A DNA stretch of 49,297 nt from Gammaproteobacteria bacterium (lineage in GTDB: Bacteria; Pseudomonadota; Gammaproteobacteria; DSM-16500): NCBI GenBank assembly GCA_014132595.1, contig BMAG01000036.1:1-49297 (forward strand), given 5' to 3'. A program made the translations under genes and the position numbers. Below are positions 1 to 8,245 of the stretch, one piece after another. The notes beneath the pieces were generated by a model. That model was given only the letters and a program-made list of their open reading frames with translations. It made no database searches and was not told the origin of the DNA. Within the stretch, counting starts at the first letter, position 1; the number at the start of each line of letters is the position of its first letter.

Positions 1-28
1 ATATAGAATTTATTCCATGCTTGTACGC

Positions 29-1090
29 TTAAGGATTCCATTGATAAACCACCATTGTGTCAGTTGCATTTGCAGGAGCCGGTGTTAATTTTTTTCCAAT
101 TGAAAGCGCTTGATTAAAAGAATCCTGGGTGCCGCGTAAGCTGACTTTCACTATCACGTCATTATCTGCCAATATCTTGGTAATTTCCACATTGGCGACC
201 GGTGTTAAATGATTGAGATAACCTGTTAATTGATTAAAATCGCGATAATGAGTGATGCCTGTGACTTTGATGATTAAATCTTTTTGAACCGCGTTCGTCG
301 CAACAACCGCAAAACGTGTTGCCAATGCCTGGGTGATATTGCTGATGAGTGTGGGCGCGATATCTGCCATGCTTTTTCCTGTGAGACTCCAATCCCATTT
401 ATTATCACCCAGCACCAGTTTCCATTGAGAAACCAGTCCATTACTATCTCCAGTCACATGTCCTATTAAAATGGCATCACCTGCGTAACGTTTCGTTGCA
501 TCGAGAAGTTTAGGGATCGCAATGTCTGTCACATCTTTAACAGAAGCTTGATTGAGGTCAGTCATGTCCATTACAGGGAGCATGAATGGTAGTCCGCGCT
601 GATCGGCATTTTGTTGAAGTCGTGTTTTGATATCATTGCTAGCATCGCTGCTGAGGATTTCTGCTGAATGTCCGGCTGTTTCATCCACAACCCATGCAAG
701 AACTAGAGGGCGATTCTTGCCCCATATTGGGACATTTGCATCCGTTAACCATTGATTGACACTGACAGGATCAAATTGCAATGCCAATAAATAGGGGGTT
801 GTGGTTGCATTGTTACTCTGAGGCTGAGCCGTATAGCTGAACTCCTGCACTAGTGTCGCTGCAGAGCTAAGGCGCGGTTTTAGTTTAGGATTATTTAATA
901 CTTGGGCATCCCCAGTGACTTTGATTAGGACTTGTTCTAATGCTTGTTGGGCTACCTGCTTACGCTCGGACTCTTGTTGTGTGGTGACAGGAACTGTCGC
1001 TGTATAAAGCGAATCCACCTTGATTGACCATGCTTTGGCCATAAAAAAGAATAAAACAATTCCTAATCCAACTATTCGTGCAGTTCGCAT
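29..1090 (-). CDS. DUF2066 domain-containing exported protein
   Basis: The product (353 residues from the ATG at 1090) resembles the DUF2066 family, a conserved gammaproteobacterial envelope protein of unknown function. It opens with a basic stretch and a hydrophobic run (MRTARIVGLGIVLFFFMAKA) typical of a signal peptide, followed by the family-like segment around ERKQVAQQALEQVLIKVTGD. An in-frame GTG at 1117 would add nine residues, but the ATG at 1090 is preceded by AGGG six bases upstream and gives a cleaner signal peptide, so I prefer it. The gene ends close to the left edge, so its downstream neighbour is not visible. Family assignment is by recognition only; no enzymatic residues are known. 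Confidence 0.75.
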   Translation of the reverse strand: MRTARIVGLGIVLFFFMAKAWSIKVDSLYTATVPVTTQQESERKQVAQQALEQVLIKVTGDAQVLNNPKLKPRLSSAATLVQEFSYTAQPQSNNATTTPYLLALQFDPVSVNQWLTDANVPIWGKNRPLVLAWVVDETAGHSAEILSSDASNDIKTRLQQNADQRGLPFMLPVMDMTDLNQASVKDVTDIAIPKLLDATKRYAGDAILIGHVTGDSNGLVSQWKLVLGDNKWDWSLTGKSMADIAPTLISNITQALATRFAVVATNAVQKDLIIKVTGITHYRDFNQLTGYLNHLTPVANVEITKILADNDVIVKVSLRGTQDSFNQALSIGKKLTPAPANATDTMVVYQWNP

Positions 1091-1255
1091 AAAAACCCTA
1101 TGAATAAGTGAGAGCACTCTTTCGTGATTTAGACAGATATCTTACACGATAAACTATCTATTTGTCATAGTCGCAAGGTTTGCTTTGAATTTAGAAAGAG
1201 GGGTGTTAGGAATTACCCTTAGTGGCACCGTATCTTCTGGATTTATTTTTTAAGA

Positions 1256-1261
1256 TATACT
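1256..1261 (+). promoter_or_regulatory. Possible -10 box upstream of ihfB
   Basis: A TATACT hexamer, one base from the sigma70 -10 consensus, lies in the AT-rich leader of ihfB. No good -35 hexamer is seen 16-18 bp upstream, so this is a weak call. It would place the transcription start near 1268. Confidence 0.3.
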
Positions 1262-1345
1262 ATATTGTTCAAAGAGATATAATTTTTTTTAGGGTGGATG
1301 TCTGTAATATTTAACCAAACGGAGGCAGCGCTACTGCTGAAAAAC

Positions 1346-1684
1346 ATGCTAATTAAATCACAATTGATCGCTGAAATTAGTAAAAAGCTATCTTATCTTC
1401 CAGAAAGAGACATCGCTCTTAGTATTAATCATATTGTCACAAAAATGGGAGATGTGCTGAGCGAAGGCGGACGTATCGAAATCCGCGGATTCGGCAGCTT
1501 CTGTCTCCACTACCGTCCACCCCGCAGAGCTCACAATCCTAAAACGGGTGAAAAACTCGTTACAGAACCCAAACATGCCGTACATTTCAAGCCAGGCAAA
1601 GAATTACGCGAGCAAGTCAATGCAAGCCGTCATATTCCATTGACAGAAACCTCAGGCGGCGATGCGGATGAAGGTGAAGAATAA
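1346..1684 (+). CDS. ihfB: Integration host factor subunit beta
   Basis: This is a member of the HU/IHF family that bends DNA as a heterodimer with IHF-alpha and assists recombination, replication and transcription. The family core is plain: RIEIRGFGSFCLHYR, then the DNA-intercalating beta-arm with NPKTGEKL and the closing HFKPGKELRE; the IRGFGSF/LHYR wording fits IhfB better than HU. The usual family start aligns with the ATG at 1346 (MLIKSQLIAEISKKL). The frame stays open to an ATG at 1298, adding 16 unrelated residues; that ATG has AGGG only three bases away and 1346 has no clear ribosome site, so the start is unsettled. The protein also has an acidic C-terminal tail (SGGDADEGEE) beyond the usual end. 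It stands alone rather than following rpsA. Confidence 0.85.
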   Translation: MLIKSQLIAEISKKLSYLPERDIALSINHIVTKMGDVLSEGGRIEIRGFGSFCLHYRPPRRAHNPKTGEKLVTEPKHAVHFKPGKELREQVNASRHIPLTETSGGDADEGEE

Positions 1685-1690
1685 GCTTTA

Positions 1691-1998
1691 GCTCGCAAAC
1701 ATAAACGTTTGCGAGCCCGCTTGCGTCTTTTATAATCTTGCCATCAAGAAAATTTTGCTTAGAACTTTCCCTCTCCCGCCCTCAGATGATGATTTAAAAA
1801 TTGTTTTCTATTGCTGGAGAGGGTTAGGGTGAGGGTAAGTCGCAGGTTTCCCCTCACCCTGATCCTCTCCTGCAATTAAGATAAGTGATCTTGTATCATG
1901 TCGTGGGTGAGAGAGGGGAAGTTCTAAGCAAAATTTTCTTGATTGGCAAGATTACAAAAGCCGCAAGCGGGCTGGCAAACGTTCACGTTTACGAGTGG
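1691..1998. repeat. Nested palindromic element between ihfB and dcd
   Basis: The 317-base gap holds two nested inverted repeats. The outer arms, about 1701-1775 and 1911-1990, pair over roughly 75 bp with small gaps; both contain a copy of the dispersed ~40-bp element (GCAAACGTT...CGCAAGCGGGC type) in opposite orientation. The inner hairpin has 26-bp arms at 1810-1835 and 1851-1876 (GGAGAGGGTTAGGGTGAGGG against its complement) with about three mismatches. The left end also contains a perfect 10-bp stem, GCTCGCAAAC at 1691-1700 with its complement at 1707-1716, which could help end ihfB transcription. The inner GAGGG/CCCTC motif resembles REP-like sequences common in proteobacteria. No open reading frame of note lies inside. 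Confidence 0.85.
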
Positions 1999-2001
1999 GG
2001 C

Positions 2002-2568
2002 TCAGGCAATCGGTAAAGTTACACCTTGTTGACCTTGATACTTTCCTTTACGGTCTTTATATGACGTTTCACAAGTCTCATCTGATTCAATGAAGAGCAA
2101 TTGCGCAACACCTTCATTAGCGTAAATTTTAGCCGGCAACGGTGTCGTATTAGAAAACTCCAACGTGATATGTCCTTCCCATTCCGGTTCAAGCGGTGTC
2201 ACATTCACAATAATGCCGCAGCGCGCATAAGTCGATTTGCCTACACAAAGTACTAAAATATTACGAGGAATGCGGAAATATTCAATGCTACGCGCCAGTG
2301 CAAAAGAATTAGGGGGGATAATGCAAACATCGGAAGTCAGATTCACAAAACTATGTTCAGAGAAATTTTTAGGATCCACAATCGCCGAGTTAATGTTAGT
2401 AAAAATTTTAAACTCATTGGCGCAGCGGATGTCGTACCCATAACTGGAGGTACCATGAGAAATTCGATTGCCGGCAGAATCTGTACGGAGTTGCTGAGGC
2501 TCAAAAGGAGAGATCATGTTATGTTGTTCTGCCATTCGGCGAATCCATTTATCGGCTTTGATACTCAT
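2002..2568 (-). CDS. dcd: dCTP deaminase
   Basis: The enzyme deaminates dCTP to dUTP, feeding dTMP synthesis. At 188 residues it has the usual length of the gammaproteobacterial enzyme. It carries the trimeric dUTPase-fold signatures: GKSTYARCG around residues 110-118 (the conserved Ser and Arg) and [11 protein letters not shown], in which Glu137 corresponds to the catalytic glutamate. The C-terminus with KYQGQQG matches the nucleotide-closing segment. It lies 12 bp after the Mrp/ApbC gene on the same strand and is probably cotranscribed with it and the PPi-phosphofructokinase gene. Confidence 0.96.
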   Translation of the reverse strand: MSIKADKWIRRMAEQHNMISPFEPQQLRTDSAGNRISHGTSSYGYDIRCANEFKIFTNINSAIVDPKNFSEHSFVNLTSDVCIIPPNSFALARSIEYFRIPRNILVLCVGKSTYARCGIIVNVTPLEPEWEGHITLEFSNTTPLPAKIYANEGVAQLLFIESDETCETSYKDRKGKYQGQQGVTLPIA

Positions 2569-2580
2569 AAGTCACAGTCC

Positions 2581-3399
2581 TTAATCGTTTTTGATGACAA
2601 TGCTTGGAAACTTACCCGATTCATTTCCCGCTTGCAAGGCAAGTTTTGCCATAATACGTCTTGCCATATCGCGATAGAGAATGGCATTTGCACTTTCAGG
2701 ATCGGCTGCCACTGTCGGTTTCCCTTCATCCGTTTGTTCCCGAATGCGTATATCCAAAGGTAATTGGCCCAGTAACTCAACCCCATATTGCTCTGCCATC
2801 GCAGCCCCGCCGCCCGTACCAAAAATGGGTTCCTGATGACCGCATTCAGAACAAATATGAAGGCTCATATTTTCAATAATGCCTAAGACGGGCACATTCA
2901 CCTTACGAAACATTTCACAAGCCCGTCTTGCATCCAGTAAGGCTAAATCTTGCGGAGTCGTCACGATGACGGCACCCGTTACCGGAATTTTTTGAGCCAG
3001 CGTCAGTTGGATATCGCCTGTGCCGGGCGGTAAATCAATGATTAAATAATCCAGGTTATCCCAGTGCGTATCATTTAATAATTGCTGCAGCGCCATGCTA
3101 ACCATCGGACCGCGCCAGACCATCGGAGAAGTTTCATCAATCAGATAACCAATGGACATGGATTGAATACCATGCGCCATCACAGGAAGCATCGTTTTTT
3201 TGTCCTTGATATCAGGGCGTGTTGTGACGCCTAGCATCAAAGGTTGACTGGGGCCATAAATATCCGCATCTAAAATACCAGTACGTGCACCTTCCTGAGA
3301 TAAAGCAAGTGCTAAATTAACGGCAGTCGTCGATTTTCCGACGCCGCCTTTCCCCGATGCGACCGCAATAATATTTTTAATGTTGGGTAATGGATTCAT
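2581..3399 (-). CDS. apbC: Iron-sulfur cluster carrier ATPase, Mrp/ApbC family
   Basis: This is a P-loop NTPase of the Mrp/NBP35 class, thought to bind and hand over Fe-S clusters in the cytosol. The deviant Walker A SGKGGVGKST lies at residues 15-24, followed by the DADIYGPSQP switch, DLPPGTGDIQLT, and a CSECG motif near residues 180-184 that would bridge the cluster in the dimer. At 272 residues it lacks the N-terminal DUF59/MIP18-like domain found in E. coli Mrp, as in several related short forms. A TTG at 3402 lies directly before the ATG at 3399; the ATG is preferred. It sits between pfp and dcd with gaps of about 12 bp each, indicating one operon. Confidence 0.9.
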   Translation of the reverse strand: MNPLPNIKNIIAVASGKGGVGKSTTAVNLALALSQEGARTGILDADIYGPSQPLMLGVTTRPDIKDKKTMLPVMAHGIQSMSIGYLIDETSPMVWRGPMVSMALQQLLNDTHWDNLDYLIIDLPPGTGDIQLTLAQKIPVTGAVIVTTPQDLALLDARRACEMFRKVNVPVLGIIENMSLHICSECGHQEPIFGTGGGAAMAEQYGVELLGQLPLDIRIREQTDEGKPTVAADPESANAILYRDMARRIMAKLALQAGNESGKFPSIVIKND

Positions 3400-3412
3400 C
3401 AAAGTCTTACCG

Positions 3413-4675
3413 TTAAATTTGAAACTCTTTTTCCAATTTCTTTTCGACGGCTATGTTTTTTAAGCGAACATAGACGGGAAGTCCGTCTTGATAAGGAGGA
3501 TAATCTTCACCCTGAATGAGCGGCGCTAAATATTGACGACATTTTTCGGTGATGCCAAAACCATCTTCACTAATGTAATCACGCGGCATTTTTACTTCGA
3601 CATTGGCCACTTTTTCAAGCGGTGCTTCACCAATCACCCAATGATAAGGATGATTCGATTCGCGGACAATAATCGGCATGATTGCATTTTTTCCCGCCAG
3701 GGCTAATTCCACAGCGGCTTTTCCTAAGGAATAAGCTTGCTCGACATCTGTTTTAGAGGCAATGTGTCTTGCGGAACGTTGTAAATAATCGGCCAGAGCC
3801 CAATGGTATTTAAGTCCTAATTTTGTTTTGATCAGGGTTGCAAGCAAAGGGGCAACACCGCCTAATTGTTTATGACCAAAGGCATCGACTAAACCAGATT
3901 CAGAAACAAAAGAGCCATCTTCATTATGCAACCCTTCGGATGCAACGATTGAACAGGATCCATACTTTTTAACACATTCATCAACACGCTTTAAAAAAGC
4001 TTCCGGGTTAAAAGGAATTTCTGGAAATAAAATAATATGAGGCGCATCTGCTGCATTTTCAGCAGCCAAGCCGCCTGCTGCTGCAATCCAGCCGGCGTGA
4101 CGTCCCATGACTTCCAGAATAAAAACTTTAGTGGAAGTGAGCGCCATGGAAGCAACGTCTAAACCCGCTTCACGAATGGAAACCGCAACGTATTTCGCAA
4201 CGGAGCCAAAGCCTGGTGAGTTGTCGGTAAAAGGTAAATCATTATCTACCGTTTTGGGAATGCCAATACAAGTAATCGGATAACCTAAGGTTTGGCTAAT
4301 TTGAGATACTTTATAGGCCGTATCTTGTGAGTCACCGCCGCCGTTATAAAAAAAATAGCGAATATTATGTGCCGAAAAAACTTCAATTAAACGTTCGTAT
4401 TGAGCCCGATGTTTTTCAAGAGAGCCCAACTTGTGACGGCAAGAGCCAAATGCACCCGCGGGGGTATGGCGTAAGGCAGCAATATCTGCATCACTTTCAA
4501 AACTGGTATCAATTAAATCTTCCGTAAGCGCCCCAATAATACCATTGCGAGCGGCAAATACTTTACCAATTTTATCGGGATGATTTCTGGCTGTTTGAAT
4601 GACGCCGCAAGCAGATGCGTTGATGACGGAGGTGACACCGCCAGATTGGGCGTAGAGGGCATTATATTCAGACAT
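3413..4675 (-). CDS. pfp: Diphosphate--fructose-6-phosphate 1-phosphotransferase
   Basis: The product (420 residues) is a phosphofructokinase of the pyrophosphate-using type, which reversibly phosphorylates fructose 6-phosphate at the glycolysis/gluconeogenesis step. Motifs: N-terminal AQSGGVTSVINAS, the substrate-loop region GGGDSQDTA, and GIPKTVDNDL. The Lys in PKTVDND, where ATP enzymes have Gly (PGTIDND), is the diagnostic residue for PPi use. MGRHAGWIA is the fructose-6-phosphate signature. The start at 4675 has GGAG eight bases upstream. It heads the pfp-apbC-dcd cluster. PPi specificity is inferred from sequence, not shown. Confidence 0.92.
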   Translation of the reverse strand: MSEYNALYAQSGGVTSVINASACGVIQTARNHPDKIGKVFAARNGIIGALTEDLIDTSFESDADIAALRHTPAGAFGSCRHKLGSLEKHRAQYERLIEVFSAHNIRYFFYNGGGDSQDTAYKVSQISQTLGYPITCIGIPKTVDNDLPFTDNSPGFGSVAKYVAVSIREAGLDVASMALTSTKVFILEVMGRHAGWIAAAGGLAAENAADAPHIILFPEIPFNPEAFLKRVDECVKKYGSCSIVASEGLHNEDGSFVSESGLVDAFGHKQLGGVAPLLATLIKTKLGLKYHWALADYLQRSARHIASKTDVEQAYSLGKAAVELALAGKNAIMPIIVRESNHPYHWVIGEAPLEKVANVEVKMPRDYISEDGFGITEKCRQYLAPLIQGEDYPPYQDGLPVYVRLKNIAVEKKLEKEFQI

Positions 4676-4760
4676 GATTAGGCTCCATAATTTTTTTCAG
4701 GACTATAGCTTGGTTATTGAGCTTAGATCAAGTGTGTTTTTTCGTGACGCCCGCGCCCGT

Positions 4761-5183
4761 CTTTTCCTCCGCCGTTATTGCGAGCCCTTCTGCTATCATT
4801 GCGAACCCTTCTGAGCCCTTCTGCTATCATTGCGAACCCTTCTGCCGTCATTGTGAACCCGTCAGCCGCCATTGTGAACCCTTCAGCCGCCATTGCGAAT
4901 CCTTCTGCCGCCATTGCGAATTCTCTGCCGTCATTGCGAGCGAAGCGAAGCAATCCATCTTTCAAGCAAAGCTTAAAGTAAGCGAGACCTGCTTTTTGAA
5001 GCTTTGCTCTCGAGCTGGATTGCTTCACTTCGCTCGCAATGACGGCAGAGAATTCGCAATGGCGGCAGAAGGATTCGCAATAGCGGCTGAAGGGTTCACA
5101 ATAGCGGCAGAAGGGTTCGCAATGATAGCAGAAGGGCTCGCAATAACGGCATAGGGGCTCACAATAACGGCGGAGGAAAAGAG
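4761..5183. repeat. Giant hairpin made of mirrored 21-bp repeat arrays
   Basis: The gap between pfp and the Usp-like gene (4676-5254) is dominated by an inverted repeat with arms at about 4761-4973 and 5000-5183. The left arm has seven head-to-tail units starting at 4777, 4798, 4829, 4850, 4871, 4892 and 4913; most are exactly 21 bp, of the form ATTGCGAACCCTTCTGCC plus three bases. Unit two carries a 10-bp internal duplication (31 bp) and unit seven is 20 bp. The right arm mirrors them from 5041 to 5165. The tip is the TTGCGAGCGAAGCGAAGCAA element (4934-4953) facing its inverted copy (about 5019-5040). Long open frames run through both strands only because the unit is a multiple of three. Flanks 4676-4760 and 5184-5254 hold nothing I recognise. 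Confidence 0.9.
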
Positions 5184-5254
5184 TATTTTTTTGTCTCATT
5201 CCGCAGAGAAGGTCATCCTTCTCTGGGACTGAGTGGTGGGAGTAAACTGGTGGA

Positions 5255-5704
5255 TTATTGATTAACAGCGTCAAGCATGCCGACTTGTGCAATCGTTCTG
5301 ATAGGCGTTGGATTTTGCATTTTTCGGCTAAACATAAAAGATTTATGTAATTCTGGGATCGTTGTACTGCTTGCTAATATGAAGTGAGAATTTAAAGAGT
5401 TCGCCAAGCGCAACACTTCAGATCTTGCGCGACCGGTAATGATCCATTGATCGCTTTGAGGAATGTCCAAAAAATTACCTATATAAGTTAAAGATTGTTT
5501 TGCTTCTTCGTAATAACGTTCTGCTAATAAAACCATGGAAGGGATATTGAAATAACAAGTAGGTAGGGTAGGTATCACATGCACCAGGCTCATTCTAATG
5601 GCTAAATGAGATTGGGCAACACGCGCGACGACTTGTTTGATTTGTGCGATCTCTGCATCGGTCGTTGCGTTCGTGACTAATAAAACATTTCTTGGCGCAT
5701 TCAT
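5255..5704 (-). CDS. Universal stress protein (UspA-like)
   Basis: The 149-residue product looks like a single-domain Usp: an N-terminal strand NVLLVTNATT, a middle segment with helices and LVHVIP, and ITGRARSEVLRLANSLNSHF near the end, which corresponds to the Usp segment preceding the nucleotide loop. The usual G-x2-G-x9-G-(S/T) ATP-binding pattern is not evident, so it may be a non-ATP-binding member. Usp proteins respond to starvation and stress; no specific role can be deduced. It is a single gene between the giant hairpin and a 226-bp gap that separates it from the response regulator. Confidence 0.65.
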   Translation of the reverse strand: MNAPRNVLLVTNATTDAEIAQIKQVVARVAQSHLAIRMSLVHVIPTLPTCYFNIPSMVLLAERYYEEAKQSLTYIGNFLDIPQSDQWIITGRARSEVLRLANSLNSHFILASSTTIPELHKSFMFSRKMQNPTPIRTIAQVGMLDAVNQ

Positions 5705-5930
5705 GGTATTTCTCCCTAACTTGTATTCGGTCTATTACTACCTACCGCTAGTCTTTCCCTAATAATTTCTCAACAGTGGATCGCCATCATCTCATGAATA
5801 TTCACCTATGAAAATTAGCAAAAACCAATGGGGGTATACTCCGAGACCCTGTGGAAATCGAGGGTTTTTCCCTATGAAGTTAGGGTGGGATGCTAGATTA
5901 AGAGCGTAGTATGTAATTTTTGATTAAAAA

Positions 5931-6560
5931 CTACTCTTGAGTGACTGGTTCTTGTACACCATTAGTCAAGACAAGTTTGACTAATTCTGGCACAGATCTG
6001 ACACCCATTTTCTTCATAACGCTTGCACGATGAGCTTCCACTGTTTTAAGCGAGATCATGAGTTCGGATGAGATGACTTTATTTTGTTTACCAGAAACAA
6101 TACCTTGTAAGACTTGTATTTCACGAGGGGATAAAAGAGCAAATTTTGCTTCAGCTTGTGCATTTTCTTGTTGTTTTTCCCGATTAGCTTTATCAAAACG
6201 CAAAGCTCTATTAATACTTTCCAATAAAACTTGATCATTAAAGGGCTTCGTGAGGAAATCAATTGCACCTGCTTTCATGACGCGTACTGCGAGCGGCACA
6301 TCGCCATGACCGCTTATAAAAATAATGGGGAGTGTTGCGCTGAGTGCTAATAATTTACTTTGCAGTTCAGGTCCGCTCATGCCAGGCATACGCACATCCA
6401 GTAAAAGACAGCCGTGCTGTTCAGGTTTATAGGCATCTAAAAAATCTTGTGCTTGCGTAAAAATTTTCGCTTTCAAACCGACTGATTCTATAATCCAGGA
6501 TAAAGATTCAACCATTGCTGCATCATCATCGACGACATACACAATTGCATCCATTGACAT
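5931..6560 (-). CDS. FixJ-family two-component response regulator
   Basis: The 209-residue protein has an N-terminal receiver domain and a C-terminal LuxR/FixJ helix-turn-helix. In the receiver, DDD at 11-13 forms the acidic pocket, Asp55 in LLLDVRMPGMSG is the phosphoacceptor, and Lys105 in LTKPF is the switch lysine. The HTH spans about residues 143-196 (LSPREIQVLQGIVSGKQNK through SLKTVEAHRASVMKKMGV). Phosphorylation should trigger dimerisation and promoter binding. It lies 22 bp downstream of the histidine kinase gene on the same strand and is its obvious partner. Targets are unknown. Confidence 0.92.
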   Translation of the reverse strand: MSMDAIVYVVDDDAAMVESLSWIIESVGLKAKIFTQAQDFLDAYKPEQHGCLLLDVRMPGMSGPELQSKLLALSATLPIIFISGHGDVPLAVRVMKAGAIDFLTKPFNDQVLLESINRALRFDKANREKQQENAQAEAKFALLSPREIQVLQGIVSGKQNKVISSELMISLKTVEAHRASVMKKMGVRSVPELVKLVLTNGVQEPVTQE

Positions 6561-6582
6561 AAAGTCCTCCTAGTGTCTACTT

Positions 6583-8160
6583 TTAGTTAATCGGTAAAAC
6601 AAAACGTATCCAGCTATTATTATTCGTATTGGGATTAATTGTAAATTGTCCGCCATGAGCTTCAATGATCGATCGGCAAATGGCAAGTCCCATACCGCGT
6701 CCATGTGCCTTCGTTGTAAAAAATGGCTGAAACACTTTATGAACCATGTCTTTTGAAAAACCCGGCCCTGTATCATGCAATGTTATTTCGATAGAATTTG
6801 CATCCAGTGCTTTCGTTTTAATATTAATTTTTCTCGATTTAGGATCGATTTCTTGCATGGCATCCATTGCATTTTGAATAAGATTTAATAATACTTGCTG
6901 CAATTGAATGATATCAGCATAAATAAGTTGTACATTTTTACAAAAATCAAATTCAATTTTTACTTTCGATAAATTAATATCATTACGAATTAAAGTCACC
7001 GTTTCTCGAATCAAACTATTAATTTTGCAGGGCGTTTTTAAAAGCTGCCCTTTGCAAAAGAAGTTTTTTAACCGATGAATCACTTCGCCTGCGCGTTGCG
7101 CTTGTATCACGGCCTTTTTCATGATCTCAGTGACTTGTGTGGTGTCATGCTGTTTATTTTCTAAATAACGGACACAACCTTGTGTGTAATTGATAATGGC
7201 AGAAAGAGGCTGGCTAATTTCATGTGCCATACCCGATGCCATTTCTTCCATGCTGCTTAAGCGAGAAACATGAGCTAACTGTTGACCGCGCAGACGGGCT
7301 CTTTTATCAAGAATACGGTCAGTGACATCGCGAGAAGCTGCTTGTATTTCACTAATCGTTTTGGTTTTTTCATCGTAGAGTGTTCGAATATTGCTTTCAA
7401 ACCAGCGATAATCGCCTTCTTTTCGGCGCAATCGATAAGAAACGACTTGATGATTCGCATCATCTTTACGCCGGTTAAAAATTTTCTTTATTTTTTTGAT
7501 ATCATCATAATGAATGAATTTGTAAATATTATTCTTCAGTAACTCTTCAGGTTTATAGCCGAACAATGTTTTTGAGGAAGGCGATGCATAAAGATAAGTA
7601 CCGTCCGGTGCATGGCGAGAAATAACGTCCGTCGTATTTTCTACCAAGAGATCAAACAATAATTTATGTTCGCGGAATGTTTTTTCATTATTCTCAAGTG
7701 AATGTAATGCTTTTAATAAAATATGATGTGTTGCGTAGTAGGATTCGAGTTGTGTTTGAAGTGTCTGATTGAGTTTCGCAATATTATTTTGCAGCTCAGT
7801 TTCAGCTGTTTTATAGCTTAAAATATCCTGATGTGTAATGATGACAACAGCTTTATGCGACGATGAGAGATTTAACAAGCTGGCTGATGTTTTGCAAAGC
7901 CCTTTAATGCCGTTTTTGCGAATGTAGCGTGTTTCAGCGATCCATTTTTTTTGTTGCGGTAAGATTTCCTGAATAATTTTGGGGAAAGGGTGATTTTGCT
8001 GATAAATTAAGTTGAGTGATTTTCCCAACACTTCTTTTTTGTAATAACCAAAAAGGGAAGTGGCGGCCTGATTCCAATCAACGATTCGTCCACTCCGATC
8101 AAGCAATACGGCGCTTTCCGGTAAGGCATCGAATAAAGCTTGGATTGAATCAGTACTCAT
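6583..8160 (-). CDS. PAS-domain sensor histidine kinase, FixL/NtrB-like
   Basis: This is a soluble kinase of 525 residues with no membrane segment. In order: a PAS domain (about 5-115), a coiled-coil linker (120-165), a second PAS with PAC (165-285, ending ASRDVTDR), a HisKA dimerisation helix with phosphoacceptor His313 in MAHEISQPLS, and a HATPase domain (N-box NLIQNAMDAM at 427-436, G1 DTGPGF at 463-468, G2 GRGMGLA at 487-493). The layout matches FixL-type kinases, but the signal sensed is unknown and I see no firm heme-binding signature. The frame extends to 8226, which would overlap mpl on the other strand; the ATG at 8160 fits the PAS start and avoids this. It is cotranscribed with the FixJ-like regulator. 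Confidence 0.9.
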   Translation of the reverse strand: MSTDSIQALFDALPESAVLLDRSGRIVDWNQAATSLFGYYKKEVLGKSLNLIYQQNHPFPKIIQEILPQQKKWIAETRYIRKNGIKGLCKTSASLLNLSSSHKAVVIITHQDILSYKTAETELQNNIAKLNQTLQTQLESYYATHHILLKALHSLENNEKTFREHKLLFDLLVENTTDVISRHAPDGTYLYASPSSKTLFGYKPEELLKNNIYKFIHYDDIKKIKKIFNRRKDDANHQVVSYRLRRKEGDYRWFESNIRTLYDEKTKTISEIQAASRDVTDRILDKRARLRGQQLAHVSRLSSMEEMASGMAHEISQPLSAIINYTQGCVRYLENKQHDTTQVTEIMKKAVIQAQRAGEVIHRLKNFFCKGQLLKTPCKINSLIRETVTLIRNDINLSKVKIEFDFCKNVQLIYADIIQLQQVLLNLIQNAMDAMQEIDPKSRKINIKTKALDANSIEITLHDTGPGFSKDMVHKVFQPFFTTKAHGRGMGLAICRSIIEAHGGQFTINPNTNNNSWIRFVLPIN

Positions 8161-8245
8161 TCTTGTTTTTCCCATCCATGGGTTTTTGTTTACTATCGCC
8201 TCGGGTATAGTATCACATCTAATCATTAAGGTCAGGGGGGATCAT

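Noticed and set aside
4777-4932. Possible CRISPR array
   Set aside because: Units are contiguous with no unique spacers, and the array is mirrored. No cas genes are present.
4717-5292. Long open frames on both strands (repeated RHCEPF / YCEPF peptides)
   Set aside because: They are the translation of the 21-bp repeat array. Both strands are open because the unit is three-divisible and mirrored; there is no ribosome site and no resemblance to a protein family.
8186-8245. Extended start of mpl and of the opposing kinase gene
   Set aside because: The two extended frames overlap head to head. The ATG at 8246 (strong ribosome site) and the ATG at 8160 fit their families and remove the overlap.
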